Assembly: GCA_018883545.1 (NCBI GenBank)
Contig: JAHLEH010000012.1
Location: 1 to 64,000, forward strand
DNA length: 64,000 nt
Direction: 5' to 3'
Source: Marixanthotalea marina
GTDB taxonomy: Bacteria; Bacteroidota; Bacteroidia; Flavobacteriales; Flavobacteriaceae
Each line of letters starts with the position of its first letter. Position 1 is the stretch's first letter. Shown here one piece after another: positions 16,196-25,956 of the stretch. Position numbers and translations under genes: made by a program. Below the pieces are notes generated by a model. That model searched no databases, was not told the origin of the DNA, and worked only from the letters and a program-made list of their open reading frames with translations.

Positions 16196-17554
16196 TTAAA
16201 TCTCTCTATTCGGATCCCAAGCTTCTAAATAATCTTTAACTCTCTTAACAAACTCGCCTCCCAAAGCGCCATTTACCACTCTATGATCATACGAATGTGT
16301 CAAGAACATGCGGTGACGGATTCCTATGAAATCACCTTCATTAGTTTCAATTACAGCCGGCACTTTCCTAATGGCACCAATGGCCAAGATACCCACCTGC
16401 GGCTGATTTATTATGGGCGTGCCCATAATGCTGCCAAAACCACCAATATTTGTTACTGTATATGTACCACCTTGTGTATCGTCTGGTCTTAATTTTCCAT
16501 TTCTTGCCCGATTGGCCAAATCGTTTACCTGCTTGGCCATACCCAATAGGTTGAGCTGATCTGCATTTTTTATAACAGGCACAATTAAATTACCATCGGC
16601 CAATGATGTGGCCATACCGAGATTGATGCTTTTCTTTTTTATGATTTTATCACCCTGCACCGAAATATTCATCATAGGAAAATCATGGAGCGCCTTGGCA
16701 ACAGCTTCCATAAAAATAGGCGTAAATGTTAGGTTTTCGCCCGTACGTTTTTTAAACCCATCTTTTATTTTATTTCTCCAATTCCATATGTTGGTAACAT
16801 CTACTTCAATATAGCTTTGTACATGCACCGATGTTTGAATAGACTCCACCATATGGTTTGCTATGATTTTGCCCATTCTAGTCATTTCTATAATGTCATC
16901 CTCCCCTTTTGGCACGACATTAGCAAATGATGATTGCACAGGTTTTTCTTCAACTTTAGGCATGCTAATTGGTTTTTGAACATCCAACGCATTTTTATCG
17001 AGAGTATCTATAGTAGCATGAATACTGTTTGAAATAGAAGACCTACTTCCTACATAAGCCAAAATATCGTCTTTGGTAACACGCCCTTCTGCCCCAGTGC
17101 CAGTAATGCTATCTAATTCTTCTTGCGAAATACCTTCTTGTTTGGCTATGCTTTTAACTAAAGGCGAATAAAACCTACTTTCACTGGAAGCTATTATTGG
17201 TGTAGTGGTTTCTTTAGCAACCTGAACAGCTTGGGCCGCCTCTTCTATTGCCCTTTCTGCTTCTGACTCTAGAATTTCAGTAGCCGATTCGTTTTCGTTA
17301 AGATGGTTGTCACCTTCTGTTTCAATAATGGCGATAACTTCTCCAACCTGAACCACATCGTCTACGTTAAATCGTTTTTCAATCAAAATACCATCAACTT
17401 CACAGGGTACCTCACTATCCACCTTATCTGTTGCAATTTCTAAAATAGCATCATCCATTTCAACGGTATCCCCAACCTCCTTTAACCATGATGTGATTGT
17501 CGCTTCTGCAACACTTTCACCCATTTTTGGTAATTTAAGTTCAAACTTTGCCAT
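16196..17554 (-). CDS. 2-oxoacid dehydrogenase E2 acyltransferase
   Basis: A 452-residue dihydrolipoamide acyltransferase. The lipoyl domain (1-80) carries the lipoylated Lys44 in ATDKVDSE. A linker leads to the peripheral-subunit-binding domain (about 128-170, SPLVKSIAKQEGISQEEL), then the catalytic domain (about 220-452) with SYDHRVVNGA, whose His is catalytic. E1 and E3 genes are not adjacent. The single lipoyl domain and sequence style suggest a branched-chain or pyruvate-type E2; the substrate is not decided. Confidence 0.93.
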   Translation of the reverse strand: MAKFELKLPKMGESVAEATITSWLKEVGDTVEMDDAILEIATDKVDSEVPCEVDGILIEKRFNVDDVVQVGEVIAIIETEGDNHLNENESATEILESEAERAIEEAAQAVQVAKETTTPIIASSESRFYSPLVKSIAKQEGISQEELDSITGTGAEGRVTKDDILAYVGSRSSISNSIHATIDTLDKNALDVQKPISMPKVEEKPVQSSFANVVPKGEDDIIEMTRMGKIIANHMVESIQTSVHVQSYIEVDVTNIWNWRNKIKDGFKKRTGENLTFTPIFMEAVAKALHDFPMMNISVQGDKIIKKKSINLGMATSLADGNLIVPVIKNADQLNLLGMAKQVNDLANRARNGKLRPDDTQGGTYTVTNIGGFGSIMGTPIINQPQVGILAIGAIRKVPAVIETNEGDFIGIRHRMFLTHSYDHRVVNGALGGEFVKRVKDYLEAWDPNREI

Positions 17555-17590
17555 ATATTTAATGTAATGCTTCTATTGGTAAATTTGTTG

Positions 17591-17598
17591 CAAAATTA
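17591..17598 (-). promoter_or_regulatory. possible -7 box of the E2 gene
   Basis: TAATTTTG on the minus strand, 37 bases before the ATG, matches TAnnTTTG. No TTG lies at the right distance upstream. Confidence 0.35.
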
Positions 17599-17685
17599 CT
17601 AAAAAACAAAGAATTTCTTTGGTTAATTGGCAACTAATATCAATTACAAAAATGATAACTAGCTTTCATCAATTTTAGTATTTTC

Positions 17686-18300
17686 TTAAACTCTTGATAT
17701 AAAAGTTATAGCATTTTTGTTTAGTTCTTCTTCAAGAAATTGATTCGGGCAATAAAGTATATTATTGCTTGATACCTTCATGAGGGGCAGATCGTCCAAA
17801 TGATCTGTAATCATTGTATCTATTTGGCAAACACCAACACTGCGCAAATATTTAAGTACGCTATTTTTCTTAATCTCTCCTTTGTTTTCATAGTTATTCT
17901 TGTATTCTTCAGCAGGAAAACCAGTCCCAAGACAAACATCAAAATTTTCATTTTTGGCTATGAGACTAGCATAACATGAAGGAGCTGCTGTTGCTAAAAT
18001 TTTTAAATGGAAATCAGGGTTTGAGACCTCACCAATCAACCGTTTATACTTGTTAATACGCTCTATAAATGCTGAATAGTCTATTTCTTCTTTTTGAATA
18101 CTCTTCAAAATCAAATATTTCATTTTAGAATGCGATACCAAACGTAACATCCTAAGCAGTATAACCACTAAAAGTTTTGAAGATAACCAGAATTTGAATT
18201 GCCTGAAACTGTAAAACAAAAGGAATTTTAAAAAATGATGAAATGTATTAATGGTATAAAGCGTACCATCTAAATCGACCACCAAAACCTTTTTCTCCAA
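17686..18300 (-). CDS. HAD-superfamily phosphatase
   Basis: A 204-residue HAD hydrolase. Motif I is VVDLDGTLY with nucleophile Asp9 and acid/base Asp11; motif II is about ILATAAPS; the Lys is in KGEIKKNSV; motif IV is MITDHLDDLP. Residues about 22-50 are unusually hydrophobic (FLKFLLFYSF), so membrane contact is possible. It lies 6 bases after the phosphoribosyltransferase gene, suggesting consecutive steps, for example transfer of a phosphoribosyl group and then dephosphorylation. The substrate is unknown. Confidence 0.82.
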   Translation of the reverse strand: MEKKVLVVDLDGTLYTINTFHHFLKFLLFYSFRQFKFWLSSKLLVVILLRMLRLVSHSKMKYLILKSIQKEEIDYSAFIERINKYKRLIGEVSNPDFHLKILATAAPSCYASLIAKNENFDVCLGTGFPAEEYKNNYENKGEIKKNSVLKYLRSVGVCQIDTMITDHLDDLPLMKVSSNNILYCPNQFLEEELNKNAITFISRV

Positions 18301-18306
18301 AATATT

Positions 18307-18876
18307 TTATTCTTTGAAATCTTTAGACCAAGGATACCTAACTAAAACATTGTTAAATATATAAAAATCTGGTTTTATGATAGATTCAGGAATTGTCCAC
18401 GAAATAACCGCCGTTTTTATTTGACAATTACCAAAAATCCGAGTTAAATTGTTTTTAACTATAAACATTGTGCTACCTGTATCAATGGCATCATCAACAA
18501 GCAAAATACTTTTTGGTGTTTTGTTTGAATCTATGTTACTATTTATTTCCAACAACGAAAGTCGTTCTTCAGAAAGACTTCTTAGATTATCCATTACTTG
18601 ATTGTGTTCGTACACCCTTAGGCGATCAGCTATTTTTAATGGAATATATTTCAAAAACAATTTAGCAAAAAAGTTATTTTTGAAATTATCTTTTCTTTCA
18701 ATCTTCACAACTTCAAAATCGGCTTGTCCAAATTTTCCTGATGCCTTAAACTCGTTTAAAACAAAAGTTCCTCCATTTTGAACCCCAATGATAATATCAG
18801 GATGAAAATCTACTTGGGCAATCAATTCAGAACACTTCTGCTTAAACCCTTTACTGTTCAATGTTATTACCCTCAA
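18307..18876 (-). CDS. phosphoribosyltransferase-fold protein
   Basis: A 189-residue type I phosphoribosyltransferase. The PRPP-binding signature is SILLVDDAIDTGSTM (about 122-136) and an IIGVQNGGTF segment near residue 30 fits the PPi loop. The first usable start is a TTG at 18876; the next in-frame Met is about residue 92, inside the fold, so the TTG start is likely. The 5' end overlaps the remnant frame ending at 18851 by 26 bases. It forms a pair with the HAD gene. The acceptor base or lipid is unknown. Confidence 0.8.
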   Translation of the reverse strand: MRVITLNSKGFKQKCSELIAQVDFHPDIIIGVQNGGTFVLNEFKASGKFGQADFEVVKIERKDNFKNNFFAKLFLKYIPLKIADRLRVYEHNQVMDNLRSLSEERLSLLEINSNIDSNKTPKSILLVDDAIDTGSTMFIVKNNLTRIFGNCQIKTAVISWTIPESIIKPDFYIFNNVLVRYPWSKDFKE

Positions 18877-19218
18877 TTTTACTAAGTTTAAATTTCTTTC
18901 CGGACATCTCCTGCGTTAAAATCCCCAATTTATAAAAATCGAACAAATATAAGTTTACAAATCCTGCCGACAAGATTTTTTTTATCAAAGGTTTAAAAAT
19001 CTTAAAACTTGATTTTATCACCGATTTATATTTTTATCAAGTTTAATATAATGATGTTCAGAGCAAATTTTTTCATTTAATTCTCTAAAAGAAACATCGG
19101 AAGCATCATCAATCAAAACTATTTCAGAAAAAATATTTAATGTTTTTAATTGGAAAGATAATGTTTCAACCAAATTGGTGACATCAAAATTATATATTGG
19201 AATACAAATGGAAATCAT
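18851..19218 (-). pseudogene. glycosyltransferase family 2 remnant, frameshifted
   Basis: A frame from 19218 starts MISICIPIYNFDVTNL and includes IVLIDDASDVSF, the N-terminal nucleotide-binding part of a GT-A (family 2) glycosyltransferase, but stops after 66 residues (TGA at about 19018). A second frame then continues for about 60 residues to a TAA at 18851-18853, through a hydrophobic stretch (ILSAGFVNLYLFDFYKLGI). The whole is far shorter than a GT2 enzyme (about 250-330), so this looks like an internally deleted gene whose ends are now in different frames. Confidence 0.6.
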
Positions 19219-19245
19219 AATTTTAAGCTACCCCAACACACATTT

Positions 19246-19863
19246 TTAAAGTTTCAAAGTAGCTTCAAACGGCACTCTATTAATAATACTGCGGCCCAAG
19301 GTTATCTCATCAGCGTATTCCAATTCATCACCCACAGAAATTCCGCGGGCAATGGTAGACGTTGTTACGTTGTAATCTTGAATTTTCTTGTAAATATAGA
19401 AATTGGTTGTATCGCCCTCCATCGTGGAACTCAATGCGAAAATAAGCTCTTTTACTTGGCCATTTTTCACTTTTTCAACCAATGGTTCAATATTTAAATC
19501 GTGCGGCCCGATGCCGTCCATTGGAGAAATTTTACCTCCCAAAACATGGTAAAGTCCTCTAAAAGAACTTGTGTTTTCAATGGCCATAACATCCCTAACA
19601 TCTTCTACAACACAAATTAATTGCTCGTTCCTACTTTTATTTGAACAAATATCACATACATCGGAATCGCTTATATTATAACACGATTTACAGAATTTAA
19701 TATCGTTTCTCATGGCCTGTAACGCTTCCGACAAAGCCAAAGTTTGCTCCTTGGGTTGCCTTAGCAAATGTAACACCAAACGCAACGCGGTACGTTTGCC
19801 AATACCAGGTAGCTGCGACATTTCGTTAACGGCACGTTCCAATAATTTTGAAGAGAATTCCAT
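19246..19863 (-). CDS. recR: recombination mediator RecR
   Basis: A 205-residue RecF-pathway protein. It has an N-terminal helix-hairpin-helix ([17 protein letters not shown]), a four-Cys zinc finger ([16 protein letters not shown], about 57-72), a Toprim domain beginning [15 protein letters not shown], and a C-terminal Walker-B-like region. It acts with RecO to load RecA on gaps. It is transcribed divergently from the symporter gene. Confidence 0.97.
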   Translation of the reverse strand: MEFSSKLLERAVNEMSQLPGIGKRTALRLVLHLLRQPKEQTLALSEALQAMRNDIKFCKSCYNISDSDVCDICSNKSRNEQLICVVEDVRDVMAIENTSSFRGLYHVLGGKISPMDGIGPHDLNIEPLVEKVKNGQVKELIFALSSTMEGDTTNFYIYKKIQDYNVTTSTIARGISVGDELEYADEITLGRSIINRVPFEATLKL

Positions 19864-19940
19864 ATGCTGCGAATTTACAATTTTAGGCTCAATAATAAAC
19901 GGTAAACCTTTTCAAAATAACAACTTCCGCTTTTGGTTTG

Positions 19941-19948
19941 TATTTTTG
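19941..19948 (+). promoter_or_regulatory. possible -7 box of the symporter gene
   Basis: TATTTTTG matches TAnnTTTG 25 bases before the ATG at 19974. There is no TTG at the proper -33 distance. Confidence 0.35.
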
Positions 19949-19973
19949 TATATTTCGGTTCTATATTTAACCT

Positions 19974-21431
19974 ATGCAGCCACTACACGTCCTTATTTTA
20001 ATTGCCGCCTACTTTGGCGTCCTTATTTTTATTTCTTATTTAACAGGAAAGGAAGACAGTAACGATTCTTTTTTTAGAGCCAACAAATCATCCCCTTGGT
20101 TTTTGGTGGCCTTTGGCATGATTGGTGCTTCACTTAGTGGCGTTACATTTATTTCGGTTCCGGGCGATGTTGGTAGCGGCATGTTTGGTTATATGCAAGT
20201 GGTTCTTGGATATTTACTGGGTTACATAGTTATTGCTTTTGTTTTAATGCCTATTTATTACAAGTTTAATGTAACGTCCATTTATGAATACTTAGGCAAT
20301 CGATTTGGTATTGCAAGTCATAAAACGGGTGCGGCCTTTTTCTTTGTTTCAAGGGTTTTGGGCGCTGCTTTTAGATTGTTTTTGGTCGCCAGTGTATTAC
20401 ACGAATACGTTTTTAAATATTGGGACTTTCCATTTCCTGTAACCGTTATTATTTCGGTACTTCTTATTTTAATCTATACATTCAAAGGCGGTGTTAAAAC
20501 AGTGGTCTGGACAGACACCATACAAACATTGCTCATGCTAATTGCCTTAGTTGTTACCATTGTTTTGATTTACCAAGAAATGGGATGGGGATTGGGTGAC
20601 TTTATAGGCAGCGATGCCATTAAAGCTTACGACAAAATTTTCTTTTTTGAAGATTTTTTGGCTAAAAACCACTTTTTGAAACAATTTTTCGGGGGTATGT
20701 TTATAGCCATTTGCATGACAGGCCTTGACCAGGATATGATGCAAAAAAACCTAACCTGTAGATCCTTAAAAGATGCCCAGAAAAACATGGTTTCCTTTAG
20801 CATCATATTGATGTTTGTAAATTTTGTATTCTTGCTTTTAGGCGCTTTATTATTTGTATATGCAGACACCAAAGGCATCAGTATTCCTATGGTAGATGGC
20901 ACAGTAAAAACCGATTTATTATATCCAGAAATTGCATTGCGTTCAAATTTAGGTTTACCTGTGGCCGTATTTTTCACTTTAGGGTTGATAGCTGCCGCCT
21001 ATTCTAGTGCAGATAGTGCCTTAACTGCCTTAACAACCTCTTTTTGCATTGATTTTTTGAATCTTGAAAAACGTGCTGAAAACACACAAAAACGCACCCG
21101 AAAAAAAGTTCATATTGCCATGAGCGTTTTAATGGTATTGGTCATTATTTGTTTCTATTACGTTTTGGATCAAAGTGTGATTAGTGGACTTTTAACGGTA
21201 GCAGGATATACATATGGTCCACTGTTGGGACTGTTTGCTTTTGGTATTTTAACAAAATTTCAATTAAAAGACCAATTAGTGCCTTACATAGCAATTGGTT
21301 CTGTGTTTTTAAGTTATTTAATAGCCAACATTCCCGCTAATTACATTGGCGGCTATAAATTTGGTTACGAATTATTGATTGTAAATGGACTAATAACGTT
21401 TATTGGACTAATACTGATTCGTAGAAAGTAG
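19974..21431 (+). CDS. sodium:solute symporter (SSS family)
   Basis: A 485-residue inner-membrane sodium-coupled transporter with about 13 transmembrane helices. The SSS signature is seen in the first helices ([17 protein letters not shown] near 50) and the sodium-site helix 8 region ([18 protein letters not shown] near 345). It ends with a short basic tail (LILIRRK). Substrate (sugar, vitamin, amino acid or proline-like) cannot be deduced. The 3' end overlaps the convergent CoA-binding gene by 24 bases. Confidence 0.92.
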   Translation: MQPLHVLILIAAYFGVLIFISYLTGKEDSNDSFFRANKSSPWFLVAFGMIGASLSGVTFISVPGDVGSGMFGYMQVVLGYLLGYIVIAFVLMPIYYKFNVTSIYEYLGNRFGIASHKTGAAFFFVSRVLGAAFRLFLVASVLHEYVFKYWDFPFPVTVIISVLLILIYTFKGGVKTVVWTDTIQTLLMLIALVVTIVLIYQEMGWGLGDFIGSDAIKAYDKIFFFEDFLAKNHFLKQFFGGMFIAICMTGLDQDMMQKNLTCRSLKDAQKNMVSFSIILMFVNFVFLLLGALLFVYADTKGISIPMVDGTVKTDLLYPEIALRSNLGLPVAVFFTLGLIAAAYSSADSALTALTTSFCIDFLNLEKRAENTQKRTRKKVHIAMSVLMVLVIICFYYVLDQSVISGLLTVAGYTYGPLLGLFAFGILTKFQLKDQLVPYIAIGSVFLSYLIANIPANYIGGYKFGYELLIVNGLITFIGLILIRRK

Positions 21432-21770
21432 CACTAAAGAACAAGCCTCTTCAAAAGGAATGTTATTTTCTTTTAGAATCTTATAAAATTCTGGGTTCTC
21501 CGCACCGGGATTGAAAATAACCCGCTTGGGCTTTAATAAAACTATATAATTGTAATACTCTTTTTGATTTTCGGCGTTCAAATACAATGTAACAGTATCA
21601 ATATTTCTGAAGTTCAAGGGTTCTGTTTCAATTTTAACCCCAGCAACTTCAGCTTCTCTTTTACCAATAGCAACAACAGTGTGCCCTTGGGCAATTAATT
21701 TTTGAATGACAAAATTTGAATATCTAGCAGGATTTGAAGAGGCCCCTATAACCAATGTTTTTTTACCCAT
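21408..21770 (-). CDS. CoA-binding Rossmann-fold protein (YccU-like)
   Basis: A 120-residue single-domain protein with the CoA-binding fold of succinyl-CoA synthetase alpha: [17 protein letters not shown] at the start (phosphate-binding loop) and a [12 protein letters not shown] block. Small stand-alone members of this family bind CoA; the role is unknown. It overlaps the symporter 3' end by 24 bases in convergent orientation. Confidence 0.87.
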   Translation of the reverse strand: MGKKTLVIGASSNPARYSNFVIQKLIAQGHTVVAIGKREAEVAGVKIETEPLNFRNIDTVTLYLNAENQKEYYNYIVLLKPKRVIFNPGAENPEFYKILKENNIPFEEACSLVLLSTNQY

Positions 21771-21946
21771 ATATTCTTTAAAAAATTATTTACAAACAAA
21801 ACCACTAAAAATCAAATTCTTACACAATATTCATTTAACAAAAATCGTTTTTAAGAGTACCAACCGCTTTGTTAGATATTTGAGTTAGTCACGCAAATTT
21901 AATATTCATAAGAGGTTTGTGTAATTGTAAATTGATTAATGGTATT

Positions 21947-21978
21947 AAAAATCCGAAGCTTCACTACTTTGGATTTTT
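21947..21978 (-). terminator. fabH terminator
   Basis: On the minus strand AAAAATCCAAAG pairs with CTTCGGATTTTT, closed by an 8-base loop and followed by a U run. It overlaps the region right after the fabH stop. Confidence 0.7.
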
Positions 21979-21980
21979 TT

Positions 21981-22991
21981 TTACCACTTAATCACAACAC
22001 TTCCCCACGTAAAGCCACTGCCAAAGGCGGCTAAAACCACACAATCTCCTTCTTTTATTTTCCCTTCTTCCCAAGCTTCGGTTAAAGCTATTGGTATAGA
22101 TGCCGCCGTAGTGTTTCCATATTTTTCTATATTATTGAAAACCTGATTGTCACTCAATCCAAACTTCTTTTGAATGAATTGTGCTATTCTTAGATTTGCT
22201 TGGTGGGGAATTAACATATTAATGTCTTTAGGACTCAATTTATTTTTCTGCAAACCCTCCATAATCACTTCACTAAAACGAACCACCGCATTTTTAAAAA
22301 CAAACTGTCCGTTCATATAAGGATAATAGCTTTCATCATTGGGGTCATTATCTGCTAAAATATCGTTCACCCAACGTTTCCCCATACCTGGCGCAATAAG
22401 GCTTAATTCTTCAGCATATTTCCCTTCAGAATGTAAATGTGTTGATAAAACACCTTTAGAAGTATCTTCTTCACGAGTTAAAACAGCAGCACCAGCCCCA
22501 TCACCAAAAATAACTGAAACGCTTCGCCCACGTGTTGTTTTATCCAAGCCGTGTGAATGCAATTCACTGCCAATTACCAGCACATTTTTATACATGCCCG
22601 ATTTTATAAATTGATCGGCCACCGAAATACCGTACACAAATCCCGAACACTGGTTTCTCACATCCAAAGCACCAACAGTTTTTATATCTAGCGCGTTTTG
22701 AACCTGTACACCGGGACCCGGAAAATAATAATCGGGGCTCAAGGTTGCAAACACTATAAAATCAATATCATCTTTACTGATTCCTGCGCGTTCTATGGCA
22801 ATTTTTGCAGCTTCAACACCCATAGTCGCCGTCGTTTCTCCAGAACCTTCTTTAACCCATCTACGTTCTTTAATACCGGTTCGCTCTTGAATCCATGTAT
22901 CGCTGGTATCCATTATTTTCGATAAATCATCATTTGTAACTACATTATCCGGCACATATTTACCTAAACCGATTATCCTAGAATTGTACAT
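21981..22991 (-). CDS. fabH: 3-oxoacyl-ACP synthase III (FabH)
   Basis: This enzyme starts fatty-acid synthesis by condensing acyl-CoA with malonyl-ACP. The start at 22991 (MYNSRIIGLG) gives the usual 336 residues; a 16-residue upstream extension lacks family similarity. Catalytic triad: Cys115 (RNQCSGFVYG), His in LIPHQANLRI and Asn in KYGNTTAASIP. No other fab genes are adjacent. FabH paralogs exist in this group, so a housekeeping or branched-chain starter role is inferred. Confidence 0.95.
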   Translation of the reverse strand: MYNSRIIGLGKYVPDNVVTNDDLSKIMDTSDTWIQERTGIKERRWVKEGSGETTATMGVEAAKIAIERAGISKDDIDFIVFATLSPDYYFPGPGVQVQNALDIKTVGALDVRNQCSGFVYGISVADQFIKSGMYKNVLVIGSELHSHGLDKTTRGRSVSVIFGDGAGAAVLTREEDTSKGVLSTHLHSEGKYAEELSLIAPGMGKRWVNDILADNDPNDESYYPYMNGQFVFKNAVVRFSEVIMEGLQKNKLSPKDINMLIPHQANLRIAQFIQKKFGLSDNQVFNNIEKYGNTTAASIPIALTEAWEEGKIKEGDCVVLAAFGSGFTWGSVVIKW

Positions 22992-23057
22992 TGTATTTAC
23001 TTTAGTTAGTTCTAGCAAAATACAAAATTTAATCCTCAATTTTAAATATATTCAGTC

Positions 23058-23126
23058 TGTCACTATGTTAAAAAAGCATTTAAAATGTCACTTTGTCACT
23101 TTTTGTTGATTGGCATTTTTGTTGCC
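23058..23126 (+). promoter_or_regulatory. sigma-54-like promoter with upstream TGTCACT repeats (htpG)
   Basis: TGGCATTTTTGTTGC at 23111-23125 has GG and GC spaced by 10 bases, the -24/-12 form of sigma-54 promoters, 43 bases before the htpG ATG. Upstream, TGTCACT occurs three times (23058, 23086, 23094), which could be activator sites. The element is also a GGCA/TGCC inverted repeat, so a repressor site is an alternative. Confidence 0.45.
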
Positions 23127-23168
23127 TTCTGATAACCATTAAGTTTAAAAATTAAAATCTAACATATT

Positions 23169-25079
23169 ATGACAAAAGGAAATATTAATGTTTCGGTTGA
23201 GAATATTTTTCCTCTTATTAAAAAATTCCTGTATAGTGACCACGAAATCTTTTTACGTGAGTTGATTAGTAACGCAACTGACGCAACTTTAAAATTAAAA
23301 CACTTAACCAGTATTGGTGAAGCCAAGGTTGAATATGGCAGCCCTAAAATTGAAGTTAAAATTGATAAAAAAGGCAAAAAACTTCACATTATAGACCAAG
23401 GTTTGGGTATGACAGCCGAAGAAGTTGAAAAATACATTAACCAAGTGGCTTTTTCTGGCGCAGAAGAGTTTTTAGACAAGTATAAAGATTCAGCAAAAGA
23501 TTCTGGCATTATAGGCCATTTTGGTTTAGGATTTTACTCAGCGTTTATGGTCGCTGGAAAAGTAGAAATAATCACTAAATCCTTTAAAGACGAACCCGCC
23601 GCACATTGGACTTGTGACGGAAGCCCCGAATTTTCTTTAGAGCCACACGATAAAACCGAAAGAGGCACAGAAATCATTCTTCATATAGCCGATGATTCTA
23701 AAGAGTTTTTGGAGGAAAGCAGAATTCGCGAGTTGCTTTTAAAATACAACAAGTTTATGCCTGTGCCAATCAAATTTGGAACTAAAGAAATAAACGATCC
23801 CGATTTTGAACCAAAAACCATCACCGACAAAGACGGCAAGGAAACCAAAGAACCTCACAAAAAAATTACGGTTGATGACATTATAAACAATCCGAATCCG
23901 GCTTGGACCAAACAGCCAACAGATTTAAATGATGAGGATTACAAAAACTTTTATCGCGAACTGTACCCTATGCAGTTTGAAGAACCATTATTCAACATCC
24001 ACTTAAATGTTGATTATCCGTTCAACCTAACTGGAATCTTGTATTTCCCAAAATTGGGACAGGATATGAACATGCAAAAAGACCGCATACAATTATATCA
24101 AAACCAAGTATTTGTAACGGATAATGTGGAAGGTATCGTGCCAGAATTCCTAACCATGCTTCGAGGAGTTATCGATTCGCCAGACATTCCGTTAAACGTA
24201 TCGCGCTCTTACTTGCAAGCTGATGGTGCTGTTAAAAAGATTTCATCTTACATCACCAGAAAAATGGCCGATAAATTAAAATCACTTTTCAACAACAACC
24301 GTGAAGATTTCGAGAAGAAATGGAATGATATAAAAATAGTGATTGAATACGGTATGCTTTCCGAAGAAAAATTCTTTGAAAAAGCCAACGATTTCGCCTT
24401 ATACCCAACAGTTGATGGCACTTACTATACTTACGACGAGCTATATAACAAAATAAAAGCCAACCAAACCGATAAAGATGACAAATTGGTGATTTTATAT
24501 GCAGCCGATAAAGATGCGCAACACAGTTATATTGAAGCTGCCAAAGCAAAAGGCTATGAAATATTATTGTTAGATTCGCCTATCGTTTCACATTTAATTC
24601 AGAAACTGGAAACTACAAAAGAGAACATTTCGTTTGCTCGTGTAGATGGCGACCATATTGATAATTTAATCAAGAAAGATGATACTAAAATCTCTAAGCT
24701 ATCTGACGAGCAAAAAACAGAATTGGAAACTTTGTTGAAAGAAGTGATTCCTTCTGAAAAATTCATGGTGCAGTTGGAAGCTATGGATAGCAATGCCTCA
24801 CCATTTATTATCACACAACCAGAATTTATGCGCCGTATGAAAGAAATGCAAGCTACTGGCGGCGGTGGTATGTTTGGCATGGGCAATATGCCAGAAATGT
24901 ACAATTTAGTTGTGAATACTAATTCTGAATTGGTTGGTGAAATAATCAACACTAAAACCAAGAAAAAACAAGAACGCTTGATAAATCAAAGTTTAGATTT
25001 GGCGCGTTTGTCGCAAGGTTTGCTTAAAGGCGAAGAACTAACAAACTTCATCAAACGTAGTTATGAAATGATAAAGTAA
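23169..25079 (+). CDS. htpG: chaperone HtpG (Hsp90)
   Basis: A 636-residue ATP-dependent Hsp90 chaperone. The N-terminal GHKL ATPase domain has ELISNATDATLK (Mg-binding Asn), a lid segment and GHFGLGFYS (phosphate loop). Middle domain motifs include PLNVSRSYLQ with the ATPase Arg region; the C-terminal dimer domain follows. Length is normal for bacterial HtpG. Upstream sequence resembles a stress-regulated promoter. Confidence 0.97.
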   Translation: MTKGNINVSVENIFPLIKKFLYSDHEIFLRELISNATDATLKLKHLTSIGEAKVEYGSPKIEVKIDKKGKKLHIIDQGLGMTAEEVEKYINQVAFSGAEEFLDKYKDSAKDSGIIGHFGLGFYSAFMVAGKVEIITKSFKDEPAAHWTCDGSPEFSLEPHDKTERGTEIILHIADDSKEFLEESRIRELLLKYNKFMPVPIKFGTKEINDPDFEPKTITDKDGKETKEPHKKITVDDIINNPNPAWTKQPTDLNDEDYKNFYRELYPMQFEEPLFNIHLNVDYPFNLTGILYFPKLGQDMNMQKDRIQLYQNQVFVTDNVEGIVPEFLTMLRGVIDSPDIPLNVSRSYLQADGAVKKISSYITRKMADKLKSLFNNNREDFEKKWNDIKIVIEYGMLSEEKFFEKANDFALYPTVDGTYYTYDELYNKIKANQTDKDDKLVILYAADKDAQHSYIEAAKAKGYEILLLDSPIVSHLIQKLETTKENISFARVDGDHIDNLIKKDDTKISKLSDEQKTELETLLKEVIPSEKFMVQLEAMDSNASPFIITQPEFMRRMKEMQATGGGGMFGMGNMPEMYNLVVNTNSELVGEIINTKTKKKQERLINQSLDLARLSQGLLKGEELTNFIKRSYEMIK

Positions 25080-25107
25080 TTGTCATTGACTTCGTCGAAT
25101 CTTCGAT

Positions 25108-25125
25108 TTCCTGCGAAGGCAGGAA
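25108..25125. repeat. REP-like short hairpin
   Basis: TTCCTGC and GCAGGAA form a 7-bp perfect stem with loop GAAG, extended by GAT/ATC-like ends. A related element lies at 37387-37417. Such small extragenic palindromes are common in flavobacterial genomes. Confidence 0.6.
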
Positions 25126-25144
25126 TCTCATCAAATAACACTTT

Positions 25145-25176
25145 AAAACCACCATATTTCTATGGTGGTTTTTTCT
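25145..25176 (+). terminator. htpG terminator
   Basis: AAAACCACCATA (25145-25156) and TATGGTGGTTTT (25161-25172) are a 12-bp perfect stem with loop TTTC followed by T-rich sequence. Confidence 0.85.
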
Positions 25177-25222
25177 TTCAAAAATATTTTTCACCCCTAT
25201 AACAACCAGACAAAATATAGCT

Positions 25223-25230
25223 TACATTCG
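25223..25230 (+). promoter_or_regulatory. possible -7 box of the YkgJ-like gene
   Basis: TACATTCG has one mismatch to TAnnTTTG and lies 14 bases before the ATG at 25245. Confidence 0.3.
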
Positions 25231-25244
25231 CGAAAAAATATCGC

Positions 25245-25856
25245 ATGAATATCGAGTCGAAAGTTCGTTTAGTTGAAGGCTTGTTCGAGCAGCTTGATGT
25301 TGAGATATCTACTTTTCAAAACCAAACCAGACTACAATGCCTAGCTGGTTGCGGCCATTGCTGTACCAACCCAACCATAGAAGCGTCTCCATTAGAATTT
25401 CTACCATGGGCCTTCCATGTTTTTTTGTTGGGCAAAGCAGAAGACACACTTAAGGAGCTGAAAAATAAAGACAAACAGTCCGTTTGCCACATATATAGTC
25501 CATTGAACCTTATAGAGAGTACCTTGGGGCGCTGTGGAGACTATAAACATCGAGGCCTTATTTGCAGACTTTTTGGTTACGCGGCTACTAGAGATAAATA
25601 TGGACAACAACGCTTGGCAACCTGTAAGATTATTAAAGAAAATCAGCTACAACATTTCCAAGAAGCTTCCGATGCTATTTCCAAAGGGCTTTATGTTCCA
25701 ATGTTTACGGATTATTACATGCAACTCAACAATATTGATTTTAAATTGGGCAATACCATTGTGCCCATTAATAAAGCCTTAAAGCTAGCTTTAGAAGAAG
25801 TCTTACAATACTACGCTTATAAGCCATTTCCTGGCAGTTTGGAGAAAATTGCTTAG
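25245..25856 (+). CDS. YkgJ-family cysteine-cluster protein
   Basis: A 203-residue protein with the zinc/iron-binding cysteine cluster CLAGCGHCC near residue 34 and further Cys at CRLFGYAAT and CKII, as in the YkgJ (CxxCxxCC) family. Such proteins may bind a metal cluster; no enzymatic activity is established. It stands alone, 100 bases before the MOSC gene on the same strand. Confidence 0.78.
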   Translation: MNIESKVRLVEGLFEQLDVEISTFQNQTRLQCLAGCGHCCTNPTIEASPLEFLPWAFHVFLLGKAEDTLKELKNKDKQSVCHIYSPLNLIESTLGRCGDYKHRGLICRLFGYAATRDKYGQQRLATCKIIKENQLQHFQEASDAISKGLYVPMFTDYYMQLNNIDFKLGNTIVPINKALKLALEEVLQYYAYKPFPGSLEKIA

Positions 25857-25956
25857 TTTTTAATTTTGAATTCGTGAAAAATTTCTTCTAATTTTACACT
25901 CACTTAAGTAGTGAGTTCAATAAAATTTTCCGTTTAAAAAGTTAATCAAGTCATTC

